DNA of 23,536 nucleotides from a virus (IMGVR_UViG_3300037071_000983:1-23536); one strand, 5' to 3'. Shown: positions 13,952 through 22,113, numbered from the stretch's first letter. Notes: generated by a model from the sequence alone, not told the origin. Program-made: numbers and translations.

Positions 13952-16900
13952 GTGCCGATCATAACGACGATTACGGTCGCGCTGGTTTCGGTCGGCATCG
14001 GCGCCGCGACGGCGGCGGTGCTGGCGCCGATTATCGTCTCGACGGTGGCCTCGGTCGGCCTGTCGCTGCTCGCCGACGCGCTGCGGCCGGAAGACGCGGT
14101 CGCCAAGGCGGGCGCCGGCGCGACCGGGCTTGAAAAGGAAACCTCGGCGTCGACGATCTTCCCGCGGGCCTGGCTTGTCGGCCGGGTGCTGACGGCGGGT
14201 AGTCACGTTTATAGCCAAGTGTCGGACGTCAAGGCGGACGGCTCGCTGCATTCCGGGCAACCGCAGAATCGCTATTACGACACGGTGATCTGTCTCGCCG
14301 ACCATGAGGTTTCCGGCCTGGCGGCGCTGTCGGTCGACGATGAGTTTCGGACGGGCTTCGACACCGCGACACCGGGCAAGATGGGCTCGGTTGTGCCGGG
14401 CTTCGAGCGCGACGGCGACGCGCGGGCCTGGATCAAGTTCTTTGTTGGCACCGAGTCGCAAATGGTCGATGAGCGGCTTGACGAGGCGTCGCGGGTGCGC
14501 GGCGATTCGTCGGTCGTCTGGACAAATGCGCATCGGCTGCGCGGCTGCGCTTATGCGCGGTCGACTTACCAGTTCGATGAAAAGCGTACCAAGGACTGGC
14601 CGACGTCGGCCTATGTCGTCAACGGCGCTAAGCTGTACGATCTGCGCAAGGATTCGACTAACGGCGGCTCCGGCGCGCATCGCTATAACAATCCGGCGAC
14701 CTGGGAATTCTCGCGCAATCCGGCGGTAATGCTCGGGCATTTCATGCGCGGTTTCCGGTTTCCCGGCAATCGTTACTTGGTCGGCTTGCAGGGCGTCACC
14801 GTCGACATGCTCGACCAGCAGAGTTTTCGGCAAGCGGCGGCGGACTGTGCCGATAACGTCAACCTGAAAGCCGGCGGCACCGAGTCGCGCTATCTCGCCG
14901 GCTTCGAGTTTCCGATCGAGCTGGCGAACGCCGACATCGCCGAAACGCTTCTGTCGACGATGGCGGGCCGGCTGAGCTGGACCGGCGCGCGCTGGCGGCT
15001 GTTCGCCGGCGTCGCGCAAGCGCCGGTCGTCACCATAACCGACGCCGACATTCTGATTTCCGAGCCGCGCGAGTTCGATCCGAAAGCCGGGCTTGCCGAG
15101 CTCGTTAACCGGGTGACGGCGACCTATACCGATCCCAATGAGGACTGGTCGGTGGTCGCCGCACATCCGCGTTCGTCGAGTGCCGACCAACTCGCCGACG
15201 GTTCGCGGCAATTGACGCTCGAGCTGTCGCTGGACGCGGTGCCGTCCGGCACGCAAGCGCAACGGATTATGGAAATCGGCCGGCGGCAGTCGCGCGAGCA
15301 AAAGCGGCACCGGCTGGCGCTGCTGCCGAAGTTCTTACCGCTCGAGGCGGGCGACTGGATCGCCTGGACGTCGGCGCGTTGGGGCTACGTGGCGAAAACC
15401 TTCCGCGTCGACGGCGTCGAGCTCGATCACGACCTGACGGTTTATGTTCACCTGGCGGAATGCTCGGCGTCGATCTTCGATTGGGTGCCGGCGACCGACC
15501 AGCTCGACAAGGTGGTTCGCGATCTGGCGCCGGGTGGCGATCCTGACGATGACGTCGGTTTGGCGCTGACGCTGTCGGCCTGGATCGACGAAGCCGGAAC
15601 CCGGAAGGCGCAAGCCGGCATCGCGGCGACGTGGGTTGATCTGGAAAACCGGCGCGTCGAGATGGTCGAGCTCGAATATAAGCGCAACGGCGGGTCGCGG
15701 ACTTACTCGGAACGGGTCGACGTCGACAAGCTGGACTGGAACACGACCAAGGGCATCCGTTGGGACACGACTTATCGGGTTCGCGGTCGGCCGCGATTTC
15801 GTGACGGGTCTTGGGGCGCCTGGACGTCGGCGACGCTGGACGGGGCGCCGACGATCACGACACCGGACATTCCAGTCGACGAGCCTGAGCTCGTCACCGG
15901 CGACAATACGGTTTTTAATCCGAGTTTCGAGCGGTTCCAATCGGCGGCCGAGAACGACACCGAAGCGGCCGGCTGGACGCAAGGCGGCGACACCGGCTTC
16001 CTGCGCACGTCCGGCAATGCCGAACACGGCGCATGGGCGATGCGGCATAGCGGCGCCGGCACGGTGTTTATTGAACCGACGGTGGCGCAACGGACGCAAA
16101 CCCGCGTCGGGCAACGGTTCTCGGCGACCGTCCAGATGAAGATTACCGCCGGCGCGACCTTTACCAATGCCGGCTTGCGGATCGTCTTCCGCGATGTTTC
16201 CGGGTCGATCCTGCAACTGAACTCGGACTCGGTGTCGAGCCTGACGGGCTCCTACGTTCAATTGACGGTGTTGCAGGCGATGGCGCCGGCGGGCACGTTC
16301 ACCGTCAATGTGCGGCTGTTCGTCGACGGGCAATCGGCGTCCGGCTCGGTCTGGTGGGATTCGGTTTCGCTGCGGCGCAACTCGAAAACCCGCGATCTCG
16401 AGGACAAGGCGGTCGCGACCGCCAAGCTGGATGATTTCGCCGTCGATCGCGGGCAGATGAAAGCCGACATCAATCTGCCGGTGCTGGCGAAAGTCGAGGA
16501 CGCGGTCGGCGGGCTGTTCCAGCTTTACGATCCGCACAAGGTGATAAACGCCGACTCGTTGAAACGGCTCTGGTCGCGGCAAGTGCGGCTCTCGAACGAT
16601 GACACCGAGTCGGACACGCTGAACACGCTATTGGTCGGCAATCTGAACGCGCGGCGGCTGAAGCGGGCGAAGGTGCGGATCGACGACGAGTCGGGCGCGG
16701 TAATCACGCTTGACTCGTTCTTCGATAGCGTCGGCCGCGGCGACGGCGTTCGGATGAAGCCGGCATCCATCGGCTATACGCCGATGGCCGACCGATCGAC
16801 GGTAAACATGGACGGCGACCATGCCGGCGGAAGTGTTGACGTCGTTAATACGACGTTTAACCTTCTTTATGAAATCACGCTAGACGTTCGGCGCGGAACG

Positions 16901-17230
16901 TCTGTGCTGATCGAAGCCGGAACATATGCGCGACTGCAAACCGGTCTTTCCGACAAGCGGGCGTTTCTCGATCTCGACTTGTGGCGCGGCGAGTATGGTG
17001 TCGGCGAGCGTTTGCGCGGTATGGATTTTATGGAAGTTTCTACCTATCCGAAGTATTACTCTCTGCCGTATGTCGACAATAATCCGCTTTCTGGCGGCGA
17101 TCATGAGACGGTCGGCTCGGTGAACTATCGGCTTTATGCGCGCAAGACGCCGTCGGCATCGCACGACGGGGATGTTCGCACGCAAGGCCGGTTCATTTCG
17201 GCAATCAATTTCCGGCAAGTGCCGGGTTAG
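13952..17230 (+). CDS. Tail hub / host-specificity (J-like) protein with a carbohydrate-binding-like domain
   Basis: A 1092-residue central tail protein. Residues about 5-45 are hydrophobic (ITVALVSVGIGAATAAVLAP). The hub domain covers about 60-540, with RAWLVGRVLTAGSHVYSQ, a DIAETLLSTMAGRLSWTG segment and DRVDV-like turns. It is followed by fibronectin-like regions (WDTTYRVRGRPRFRDGSWG) and a jelly-roll module (about 652-805) that begins NPSFERFQSAAEN and ends near VWWDSVSLRRN, like a CBM4/9-type sugar-binding domain. The last third (about 850-1092) differs: 60-base samples at 16801 and 17041 have about 52% and 48% GC, well below the rest. This suggests an exchanged receptor-binding part. 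The start is GTG at 13952. Role: adsorption, tail opening and probably receptor or polysaccharide binding, as for the lambda J protein. Confidence 0.88.
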   Translation: MPIITTITVALVSVGIGAATAAVLAPIIVSTVASVGLSLLADALRPEDAVAKAGAGATGLEKETSASTIFPRAWLVGRVLTAGSHVYSQVSDVKADGSLHSGQPQNRYYDTVICLADHEVSGLAALSVDDEFRTGFDTATPGKMGSVVPGFERDGDARAWIKFFVGTESQMVDERLDEASRVRGDSSVVWTNAHRLRGCAYARSTYQFDEKRTKDWPTSAYVVNGAKLYDLRKDSTNGGSGAHRYNNPATWEFSRNPAVMLGHFMRGFRFPGNRYLVGLQGVTVDMLDQQSFRQAAADCADNVNLKAGGTESRYLAGFEFPIELANADIAETLLSTMAGRLSWTGARWRLFAGVAQAPVVTITDADILISEPREFDPKAGLAELVNRVTATYTDPNEDWSVVAAHPRSSSADQLADGSRQLTLELSLDAVPSGTQAQRIMEIGRRQSREQKRHRLALLPKFLPLEAGDWIAWTSARWGYVAKTFRVDGVELDHDLTVYVHLAECSASIFDWVPATDQLDKVVRDLAPGGDPDDDVGLALTLSAWIDEAGTRKAQAGIAATWVDLENRRVEMVELEYKRNGGSRTYSERVDVDKLDWNTTKGIRWDTTYRVRGRPRFRDGSWGAWTSATLDGAPTITTPDIPVDEPELVTGDNTVFNPSFERFQSAAENDTEAAGWTQGGDTGFLRTSGNAEHGAWAMRHSGAGTVFIEPTVAQRTQTRVGQRFSATVQMKITAGATFTNAGLRIVFRDVSGSILQLNSDSVSSLTGSYVQLTVLQAMAPAGTFTVNVRLFVDGQSASGSVWWDSVSLRRNSKTRDLEDKAVATAKLDDFAVDRGQMKADINLPVLAKVEDAVGGLFQLYDPHKVINADSLKRLWSRQVRLSNDDTESDTLNTLLVGNLNARRLKRAKVRIDDESGAVITLDSFFDSVGRGDGVRMKPASIGYTPMADRSTVNMDGDHAGGSVDVVNTTFNLLYEITLDVRRGTSVLIEAGTYARLQTGLSDKRAFLDLDLWRGEYGVGERLRGMDFMEVSTYPKYYSLPYVDNNPLSGGDHETVGSVNYRLYARKTPSASHDGDVRTQGRFISAINFRQVPG

Positions 17231-17254
17231 CGTTCAACAGGGAAGGAAACGGGC

Positions 17255-17638
17255 ATGTCACAGGCTACCAACTATGCCGAGCTCAAGCTGCTCGATCATC
17301 TGCTCGGGACCGCGGCCTATACCATGCCGACGGTTTACCTCGGCCTGTTCACGGCGACGCCGTCGGACACCGGCGGCGGCACCGAAGTCTCGGGCAATGC
17401 CTATACGCGGATGGCCTCGCCGTTCGCGGCGGCCGCGGCGGGCAGCGCGGCGAATTCCGGCACGATCACATTTCCGACCGCGACCGGCTCCTGGGGTACG
17501 ATCACGCATTTCGCGCTGTTCGACGCGGCGACGGTCGGCAACATGCTGGTCTATGGGGCGTTGACGTCGCCGCGGACGATCGCCACGACCGATACGCTGA
17601 TCGTCAATGCTGGCGCGCTCGTGATCTCGCTCGACTGA
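17255..17638 (+). CDS. Tail fibre-associated protein of a common phage family
   Basis: A 127-residue protein with SQATNYAELKLLDHLLGTAAYTMPTVYLGLFTATPSDTGGG at the start and GTITFPTATGSWGTITHFALFDAATVGNMLVYGALTSP later. Many phages carry proteins with this layout (...YVGL.T..P...G........ FP.ATG.WG.VTHF.LFDA..GGN.L.YG.L) near their tail fibre genes. I recognise the family by its pattern but cannot assign an experimentally shown role; attachment of a fibre to the hub or fibre trimer capping is a guess. AAGGAAA at 17243-17249 is the ribosome binding site. It is the first gene after the tail hub. Confidence 0.72.
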   Translation: MSQATNYAELKLLDHLLGTAAYTMPTVYLGLFTATPSDTGGGTEVSGNAYTRMASPFAAAAAGSAANSGTITFPTATGSWGTITHFALFDAATVGNMLVYGALTSPRTIATTDTLIVNAGALVISLD

Positions 17639-17648
17639 GGCGGCGACA

Positions 17649-18017
17649 ATGGCGAACGGCAACGGCTGCGCGACCGGTGTCGAGCTGTTCCGGCGCGGCA
17701 CCGACATCAAGCTGCCGTTTCTGGTCACGGCCGACAATACCATTGTTGACATAACCGACGGCGTGGTGACGGCGATCATCGAACCGATGGGCATGTCGGA
17801 AATTCTGCTCGAGGTCGGGCTCGGCATTCAAATTGTCGACGAGTCGCCGCCGGTGGCGCTGCCGGGTAACGATCAAGCGCCGCACGGCTTCATTCTGGTC
17901 GACGCGGCGACGACGGCGACGCTGCCGCTCGGGCAGTTGACGGAGCTGACGATCCTTTACACCACACCTGAGAACATCAAGACTTACGCCCCGACGATCT
18001 GGCTTCGGGGCGAATAG
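17649..18017 (+). CDS. Putative tail/appendage protein with a beta-sandwich-like pattern
   Basis: A 122-residue protein I do not recognise with confidence. It starts with ANGNGCATGVELFRRGTDIKLPF and has a long alternating beta-type middle (IVDITDGVVTAIIEPMGMSEILLEV, LGIQIVDE). The 'RRGTDIxLxFxVTA.....DITDG' start is reminiscent of small beta-sandwich adaptor domains such as the BppU N-terminal module, but the resemblance is weak. The TAG stop is directly followed by the GTG of the large repeat protein (18018), so the two are probably coupled and may be partners, with this one acting as an anchor for the fibre. GAGGCGG before the ATG is an acceptable ribosome binding site. Confidence 0.6.
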   Translation: MANGNGCATGVELFRRGTDIKLPFLVTADNTIVDITDGVVTAIIEPMGMSEILLEVGLGIQIVDESPPVALPGNDQAPHGFILVDAATTATLPLGQLTELTILYTTPENIKTYAPTIWLRGE

Positions 18018-20894
18018 GTGACGGCGCCGCTGGTCGGGCCTTGGCAGGTTCTCGGCCGGCGGTTTCCGCGGGAAGTTCCGATCGCGCGCGAGCTCGAAGA
18101 GGTCGAGCTCGTCGACGTGCGACCGCTGCGGCGCTTCGAGCTCGTGCCGGAACGGCCTTTGCGGATTTTCAACCTGGTCGGCATCGATGCGCCGTCCTTG
18201 CCGGAAATCACGATCTCGGGCACGGCGTCGATCGTTCTCGGCGGCAGTTTGCAGGCGCGGGCGATCCTGCGGCCGCTGGCGACCGGTTCGCTGGTCGTCA
18301 CCGGCACGGCGGCGGCGTCGGCTCGGCGGCCGATGCTCGGCGCGGCGGCTCTGGTCGTCACCGGCGGCCTTGCCGCTCGCCGGCGGGCATCGGCGACCGG
18401 ATCGGCTAACCTGGCGCTGACGGCGACCGCTGCCGCGGCGTTGGGTCAAAAGGCGGCCGGCACGGCGTCGATCGTCGTCGGCGTCTATGCGTCGACGGTC
18501 AAGCGGCTGCGGATGAGCGGTGCGGGCTCGATCGCCGTCACCGGCACGGCGGCGGCGTCGGCTCGGCGGCATGCGGCCGGCGCGGCCTCGCTGGTCTTGA
18601 CGGCACCGCCGGCGACCTTCGGCGCCGTCGCGATGTCCGGCACGGTGTCGATCACGATCTCGGGCACGGGCTCGGCGCGGGCATCGCGGCGGCTACAGGC
18701 GGCGGCTTCGCTGGTCGTCACCGGCACCGCCGATCCGCGCAAGCGCATGCGGGCGGCCGGCTCGGCGGCGCTCGTGGTGACGGCGACGGCGACCGCCGAG
18801 CTCGGCGCCAAGCATACGTTCGAGGCTTCGGCCGCTCTCGTGCTGAGCTCGTCGGCCACGGCACGGGCACGGCTGCGGGTGGCAGGCGCCGCGGCGTTGA
18901 CGTTGTCCACTGGCGGCAACGCGCGGCGCCGGCTGTCCATGTCGGCCTCGGCGTCGATCGTCGTCACCGGCACCGGCACGGCGAAGCAAACCGTTTCGAT
19001 CGCCGGCACGACACTGGTCGCGGTGATCTTTGCGACCTTGTCGGCCGACGTCGAGGCGGCGTTTACGATGTCCGGCGCGGCTTCGCTGCATGTCACCGGC
19101 GCGCTAGCGGCGTCGGGGCAATTGCATGCGGCGGCGACCGCGAACCTGGTTGTCACCGGCACGGCCGATCCGCGTCGCCGGCAAACGCTGGTCGGCACGG
19201 CGTCGATCGTCGTCACCGGCTCGATGGTCGCCGGCGCCGGGCAGACTTCGGCGTCCGGCACGGCGTCGATCGTTCTCTCGGCGAGCTGCGCGGCGACGGG
19301 CTTCCTGCACGCCGACGCGGCGGCGAACCTGGTTGTCACCGGCACCGTGGCGGCTTCGGCGCGGCTGCGGCCGACCGGGTCCAGCGCGATCGTCTTGACG
19401 GCTGCGGCCGATCCGCGGCGGCGGGCCTATCTCGCCGGCACGGCGGCGATCGTCTTGACGGCGGCGGCGGCGGCGGCGGCGCGGCTGCGGGTCGCCGGCT
19501 CGGCTTCGCTGGTCGTTGGCGGCACACTGTCGACGGCGGCGCCGGCGGTCGGCGGCACGGCGTCGATCGTCGTCACCGGCACGTTCAACCCGCGCAAGCG
19601 GCTGGCGGCGACGGCTGCCGCGGCGATCGTCGTCACGGCTGCGGCCGACGCGCGGCGCAAAGCCTATTTGACGGCGGCGGCCTCGCTGGTCGTCACCGGC
19701 ACCGCCGATCCGCGGCTCGTGCGGCGGCTGCAAGCGACGGCCTCGATCGTCCTGACGGGCACGGCGACCGGATCGGCTCGGCGGCGCGGCGCCGGCGCGG
19801 CGGCCCTCGTCCTGACCTCGGCGGCCGACGCGCGGCGCCGGGCCTATCTCGCCGGCTCGAGCTCGATTGTCGTCACCGGCACCGGCACGGCGCGGGCGGT
19901 GATGCGGCCGACGGCGGCGGCAAACCTCGTTTTGACGGCGCCGGCGGTCGATGCGCGCAAGCGGCTGGCGGCGACCGGCGCGGCGGCGATCGTCGTCACG
20001 GCGTCGGCCGATGCGCGCAAGCGGTTCTTCATGGCGGGCACGGCCTCGCTCGCCGTCACCGTCACCGGCACGGCGCGGCAAGTTTACCGGATGTCCGGCA
20101 CGGCCTCGATCGTCGTCACGGGCACCGCCGATCCGCGTCGCCGGCAGTACGGCGCCGGCACGTCGGCGCTCGCCGTCACGACGGTCGGCGACGCGCGGCG
20201 GTTGCAGTATGGCGCCGGCACGGCCTCGATCGCCGTGACTACGGCTTGCAACGCGACGATTGTCCCGGCTGAGAGCTTCGCGACGATTTCGCTGGTCGGC
20301 ACGGCAATCTCGAATTCGCAGACGATTTCGCTGCCGGCGCATACGACCGACGACGTCGCTTATTGGGCGGTGATGTCGACCGTTAACAATACGACCGGCA
20401 CGGCGCCGGCGAATTGGGTCAAGGTCGGTGAGGACATCCAAGGCAATCGGTATATGCAACTGTACCGGCGCGTCCTGACGGGCTCGGGCACGTCGGCCGG
20501 CAATTTCACCGGCACGGCGCCGGAGCGTGGCGTTTGTTGGGTGCTTCGGAACGTCGACACCGCCGATCCGGAAGGGGCGGTCAACTTCGACTCGGCCGGC
20601 TCGTCGGCGACGTTCACGATGCCGGCGCTGACGCTCGAGCGCACCGGCGGCTCGTCCTGGGTGCTATCCGTCGGGCTGACGCGAACCGGCATTGCCTCGA
20701 CGATCATCGACACGTCGACGCCGTCGGGGATGACGCGGCGCAACGGCGGCTCGATCGGCTCGAATGGCTCTTACGGTTTTTGGGACACGAATGCCGGCGT
20801 CACAAGCTGGTCGTCGCCGCCGGCGATTGCCGACACCGGCAACGCCGCGGCGATGACGGCGCTGAGCTTTGAAGTGCGGGCGAAGCCGCTCTAA
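18018..20894 (+). CDS. Long repeat protein, candidate beta-solenoid tail fibre
   Basis: A 958-residue protein, GTG start at 18018. Residues 1-61 are an N-terminal segment rich in Arg/Glu and Val. Residues about 62-750 consist of roughly 34 degenerate repeats of about 20 residues (60 bases), consensus x-x-G-T-A-S-I-V-V-T-G-T-A-D-P-R-R-R-x-x. Each has a hydrophobic strand (SIVVTG), a polar turn and often Arg-rich ends. This is the pattern of a stacked beta-solenoid or a long triple-beta stalk, though a disordered or other fold is possible. Residues about 752-958 form a different C-terminal domain (DDVAYWAVMSTVNNTTGTAPANWVKVGEDIQ, and RVLTGSGTSAGNFTGTAPERGVCWVLRN), resembling beta-sandwich domains at the ends of phage virion proteins. 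By position and size it is probably a receptor-binding fibre or tail stalk; no enzymatic motif is visible. Confidence 0.85.
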   Translation: MTAPLVGPWQVLGRRFPREVPIARELEEVELVDVRPLRRFELVPERPLRIFNLVGIDAPSLPEITISGTASIVLGGSLQARAILRPLATGSLVVTGTAAASARRPMLGAAALVVTGGLAARRRASATGSANLALTATAAAALGQKAAGTASIVVGVYASTVKRLRMSGAGSIAVTGTAAASARRHAAGAASLVLTAPPATFGAVAMSGTVSITISGTGSARASRRLQAAASLVVTGTADPRKRMRAAGSAALVVTATATAELGAKHTFEASAALVLSSSATARARLRVAGAAALTLSTGGNARRRLSMSASASIVVTGTGTAKQTVSIAGTTLVAVIFATLSADVEAAFTMSGAASLHVTGALAASGQLHAAATANLVVTGTADPRRRQTLVGTASIVVTGSMVAGAGQTSASGTASIVLSASCAATGFLHADAAANLVVTGTVAASARLRPTGSSAIVLTAAADPRRRAYLAGTAAIVLTAAAAAAARLRVAGSASLVVGGTLSTAAPAVGGTASIVVTGTFNPRKRLAATAAAAIVVTAAADARRKAYLTAAASLVVTGTADPRLVRRLQATASIVLTGTATGSARRRGAGAAALVLTSAADARRRAYLAGSSSIVVTGTGTARAVMRPTAAANLVLTAPAVDARKRLAATGAAAIVVTASADARKRFFMAGTASLAVTVTGTARQVYRMSGTASIVVTGTADPRRRQYGAGTSALAVTTVGDARRLQYGAGTASIAVTTACNATIVPAESFATISLVGTAISNSQTISLPAHTTDDVAYWAVMSTVNNTTGTAPANWVKVGEDIQGNRYMQLYRRVLTGSGTSAGNFTGTAPERGVCWVLRNVDTADPEGAVNFDSAGSSATFTMPALTLERTGGSSWVLSVGLTRTGIASTIIDTSTPSGMTRRNGGSIGSNGSYGFWDTNAGVTSWSSPPAIADTGNAAAMTALSFEVRAKPL
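18201..20276 (+). repeat. About 34 in-frame 60-base repeats inside the fibre gene
   Basis: Tandem degenerate repeats of 60 bases in phase with the reading frame. A recurrent core is GGCACGGCGTCGATCGTCG / TCACCGGCACGGC. The longest exact copy I found is 35 bases, at 18296-18330 and 18536-18570, exactly 240 bases (four units) apart. Neighbouring units differ by many substitutions, so the array expanded long ago but still has short near-identical blocks that allow copy-number change. It is coding, without spacers. Confidence 0.85.
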
Positions 20895-20910
20895 AGGAAA
20901 GGATCGACCG

Positions 20911-21099
20911 ATGGGACTCCTTTTCGCGCTGCTGATTCACATAATCGTTTTGTCGGTGATCCTGTATCTGGTCTTCCAATACCTGATCCCGATGCTGCCG
21001 GACGCGGTGCTGCAACGGATCGTGACGATTCTCGTGGTGCTGATCGCGATCCTGAGCTTTCTTCGCTATCTGCCGGCCGGCTATCTGCCGGCATGGTGA
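20911..21099 (+). CDS. Small two-helix membrane protein, holin candidate
   Basis: A 62-residue protein dominated by two hydrophobic segments: about residues 3-24 (LLFALLIHIIVLSVILYLVF) and about 36-56 (QRIVTILVVLIAILSFLRYL), joined by a short PMLPDAVL loop. Small size, two transmembrane helices and position just before a lysozyme match class II-like holins, which make lesions in the inner membrane for endolysin release. The pattern also resembles small two-helix membrane proteins common in alphaproteobacterial phages whose role is unproven. AAAGGAAAGGA (20893-20903) is a strong ribosome binding site for the ATG at 20911. A second hydrophobic protein lies after the lysozyme; either could be the holin. 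Confidence 0.7.
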   Translation: MGLLFALLIHIIVLSVILYLVFQYLIPMLPDAVLQRIVTILVVLIAILSFLRYLPAGYLPAW

Positions 21100-21147
21100 C
21101 GAGTGCGGCGCGGCGCTTCCGCGCGACAAACCCGAAAGGCTGAACGG

Positions 21148-21354
21148 ATGAGCGATCCGACCGTCGATCCGCACGGCGACAACGGCGACAAGGACAAGAA
21201 AGACAAGGGCGCCGATTGGCGGCCGGGTGAGAAGGAACTAGTGCAGCGGCAAACCGATGCGCTCGAGGCGATGGCCGACGCGCTGGCGCGGATCGACGAG
21301 AAGCTGCCGACGGCGCCGGATGAACCGGACGCGGCGCCGAAGCCGGCCGGCTGA
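21148..21354 (+). CDS. Small acidic/charged protein of unknown function
   Basis: A 68-residue protein, highly charged at its N-terminus (GDNGDKDKKDKGADW), followed by a helix (KELVQRQTDALEAMADALARIDEKL) and a Pro-rich end. The sequence has no membrane segment or signal peptide. GAAAGGC at 21134-21140 can serve the ATG at 21148; a longer reading from GTG 21103 exists but would add a Ser/Arg/Ala-rich stretch. It sits in the lysis module between the holin-like gene and the lysozyme. The helix could form an oligomeric coiled coil. I know no family for it. Confidence 0.6.
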   Translation: MSDPTVDPHGDNGDKDKKDKGADWRPGEKELVQRQTDALEAMADALARIDEKLPTAPDEPDAAPKPAG

Positions 21355-21369
21355 GATGAGGAGTCGCCG

Positions 21370-21894
21370 ATGCCTAAATGGACCATGAGCGACCAGGGGC
21401 TTGCCGAGCTCAAGGTCGAGGAAGGCGAGCGGCTGACGGCCTATAAAGACACCGTCGGCGTCTGGACGATCGGCGTCGGTCACACCGGCCGGATGACACC
21501 GCCGGCGGTGGTCGCCGGCATGAAGATTACGGCCGAGCAGTCGACCGAGTATCTGCGCGGCGACCTGAAACCGGTCGTCGACGCGGTCAACAAGCTGGTC
21601 AAGGTGCCGATCACGCAAAGCATGTTCGACGCGCTTTGCTCGTTCGCGTTCAATGTCGGAACCGGCGGCCTCGGCGGCTCGACGCTGCTGAAGAAACTGA
21701 ATGCCGGCGACTATGGCAAGGCGGGCTCGTTCGCCAAGAACAAGGCGGCGCCGGGCGGATGGGATGTGAAGTCGGCCGGCACCGGCGCGGCCGGGCAGTT
21801 CCTGGCCTGGCGCAAGCAAAAGGAGCTCACGGGCCGGCGCATCCGTGAGCAGGCGCAATTTTTGCGCGACGGTCTGCCGGGTAAGCCGGCGTGA
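21370..21894 (+). CDS. T4-type lysozyme endolysin (glycoside hydrolase family 24)
   Basis: A 174-residue muramidase that cleaves the beta-1,4 bond between N-acetylmuramic acid and N-acetylglucosamine in peptidoglycan at the end of infection. The catalytic triad follows the T4 spacing: E18 (VEEGERLT), D27 (YKDTVGV) and T33 (WTIGVGHT), the E-x8-D-x5-T pattern. Further family motifs are QSMFDALCSFAFNVG (about 78-94) and STLLKKLNAGDY (about 100-111). A GWDVKSAGTGAAGQFLAWRKQKELTGRRIRE segment matches the C-terminal lobe ending in LxxRRxxE. There is no signal peptide or SAR helix, so a holin is needed for export. GAGGA near 21357-21362 precedes the ATG at 21370. Confidence 0.93.
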   Translation: MPKWTMSDQGLAELKVEEGERLTAYKDTVGVWTIGVGHTGRMTPPAVVAGMKITAEQSTEYLRGDLKPVVDAVNKLVKVPITQSMFDALCSFAFNVGTGGLGGSTLLKKLNAGDYGKAGSFAKNKAAPGGWDVKSAGTGAAGQFLAWRKQKELTGRRIREQAQFLRDGLPGKPA

Positions 21895-21903
21895 AGGGTG
21901 CGG

Positions 21904-22113
21904 ATGACGGCGCGCGACATTGTCGCGATTATCCTGTCGGTCTCGATCCTGCTGCATCCGCTGATTACGGTGGTGATGCGGGCGGTGTTCGATGCCGGGG
22001 TTTCGGGGCCGGCGGCCGAAGCCTTGCAGGCGATTGTCGTCGCCACGCTGGCGGTGGTCGCCGGCTATCTCGCCGGGCCGGATCGGCGGCCGCCTGGCGC
22101 AAACGGTCGGTGA
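21904..22113 (+). CDS. Small membrane protein, second holin-like candidate
   Basis: A 69-residue protein with hydrophobic segments at about residues 5-25 (DIVAIILSVSILLHPLITVV) and 41-58 (LQAIVVATLAVVAGYLAG) and a short Arg/Pro/Gly-rich tail (DRRPPGANGR). The ATG at 21904 has AAGGG at 21894-21898 in front; GTG at 21898 is an alternative. It starts right after the lysozyme stop (21892-21894). A two-helix holin, antiholin or spanin-like protein are the options. No lipobox is visible, so a classical o-spanin is unlikely. It is the last plus-strand gene and ends 36 bases before the convergent recombination gene. Confidence 0.65.
   Translation: MTARDIVAIILSVSILLHPLITVVMRAVFDAGVSGPAAEALQAIVVATLAVVAGYLAGPDRRPPGANGR

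Noticed and set aside
13337-16582. Long minus-strand open frames opposite the tail hub gene (657 and 415 residues)
   Set aside because: They are antisense to a well-supported gene, have Arg-rich translations without family motifs, and arise because stop codons are rare on the complement of GC-biased codons.
2764-17230. A domesticated gene transfer agent cluster
   Set aside because: Several proteins resemble gene transfer agent components, but a small terminase, accessory PLD-like gene, T4-type lysozyme, long repeat fibre and adjacent RecT fit a phage or prophage better.
18201-20276. CRISPR-like array of regularly spaced repeats
   Set aside because: The units are contiguous 60-base coding repeats with no unique spacers, they are in frame, and no cas genes are present.
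18201-20276. Ice-binding (TxT array) interpretation of the T-G-T motifs in the repeats
   Set aside because: Only part of the units keep T-x-T at the strand position (many have TAA, TSA or GGT), Arg-rich ends are frequent, and the context is a phage tail module.
18485-20459. Minus-strand open frames of 286 and 451 residues opposite the repeat gene
   Set aside because: The repeats keep both strands open. The translations are low-complexity mirror products, and the plus frame has a good N-terminal segment and a distinct C-terminal domain.
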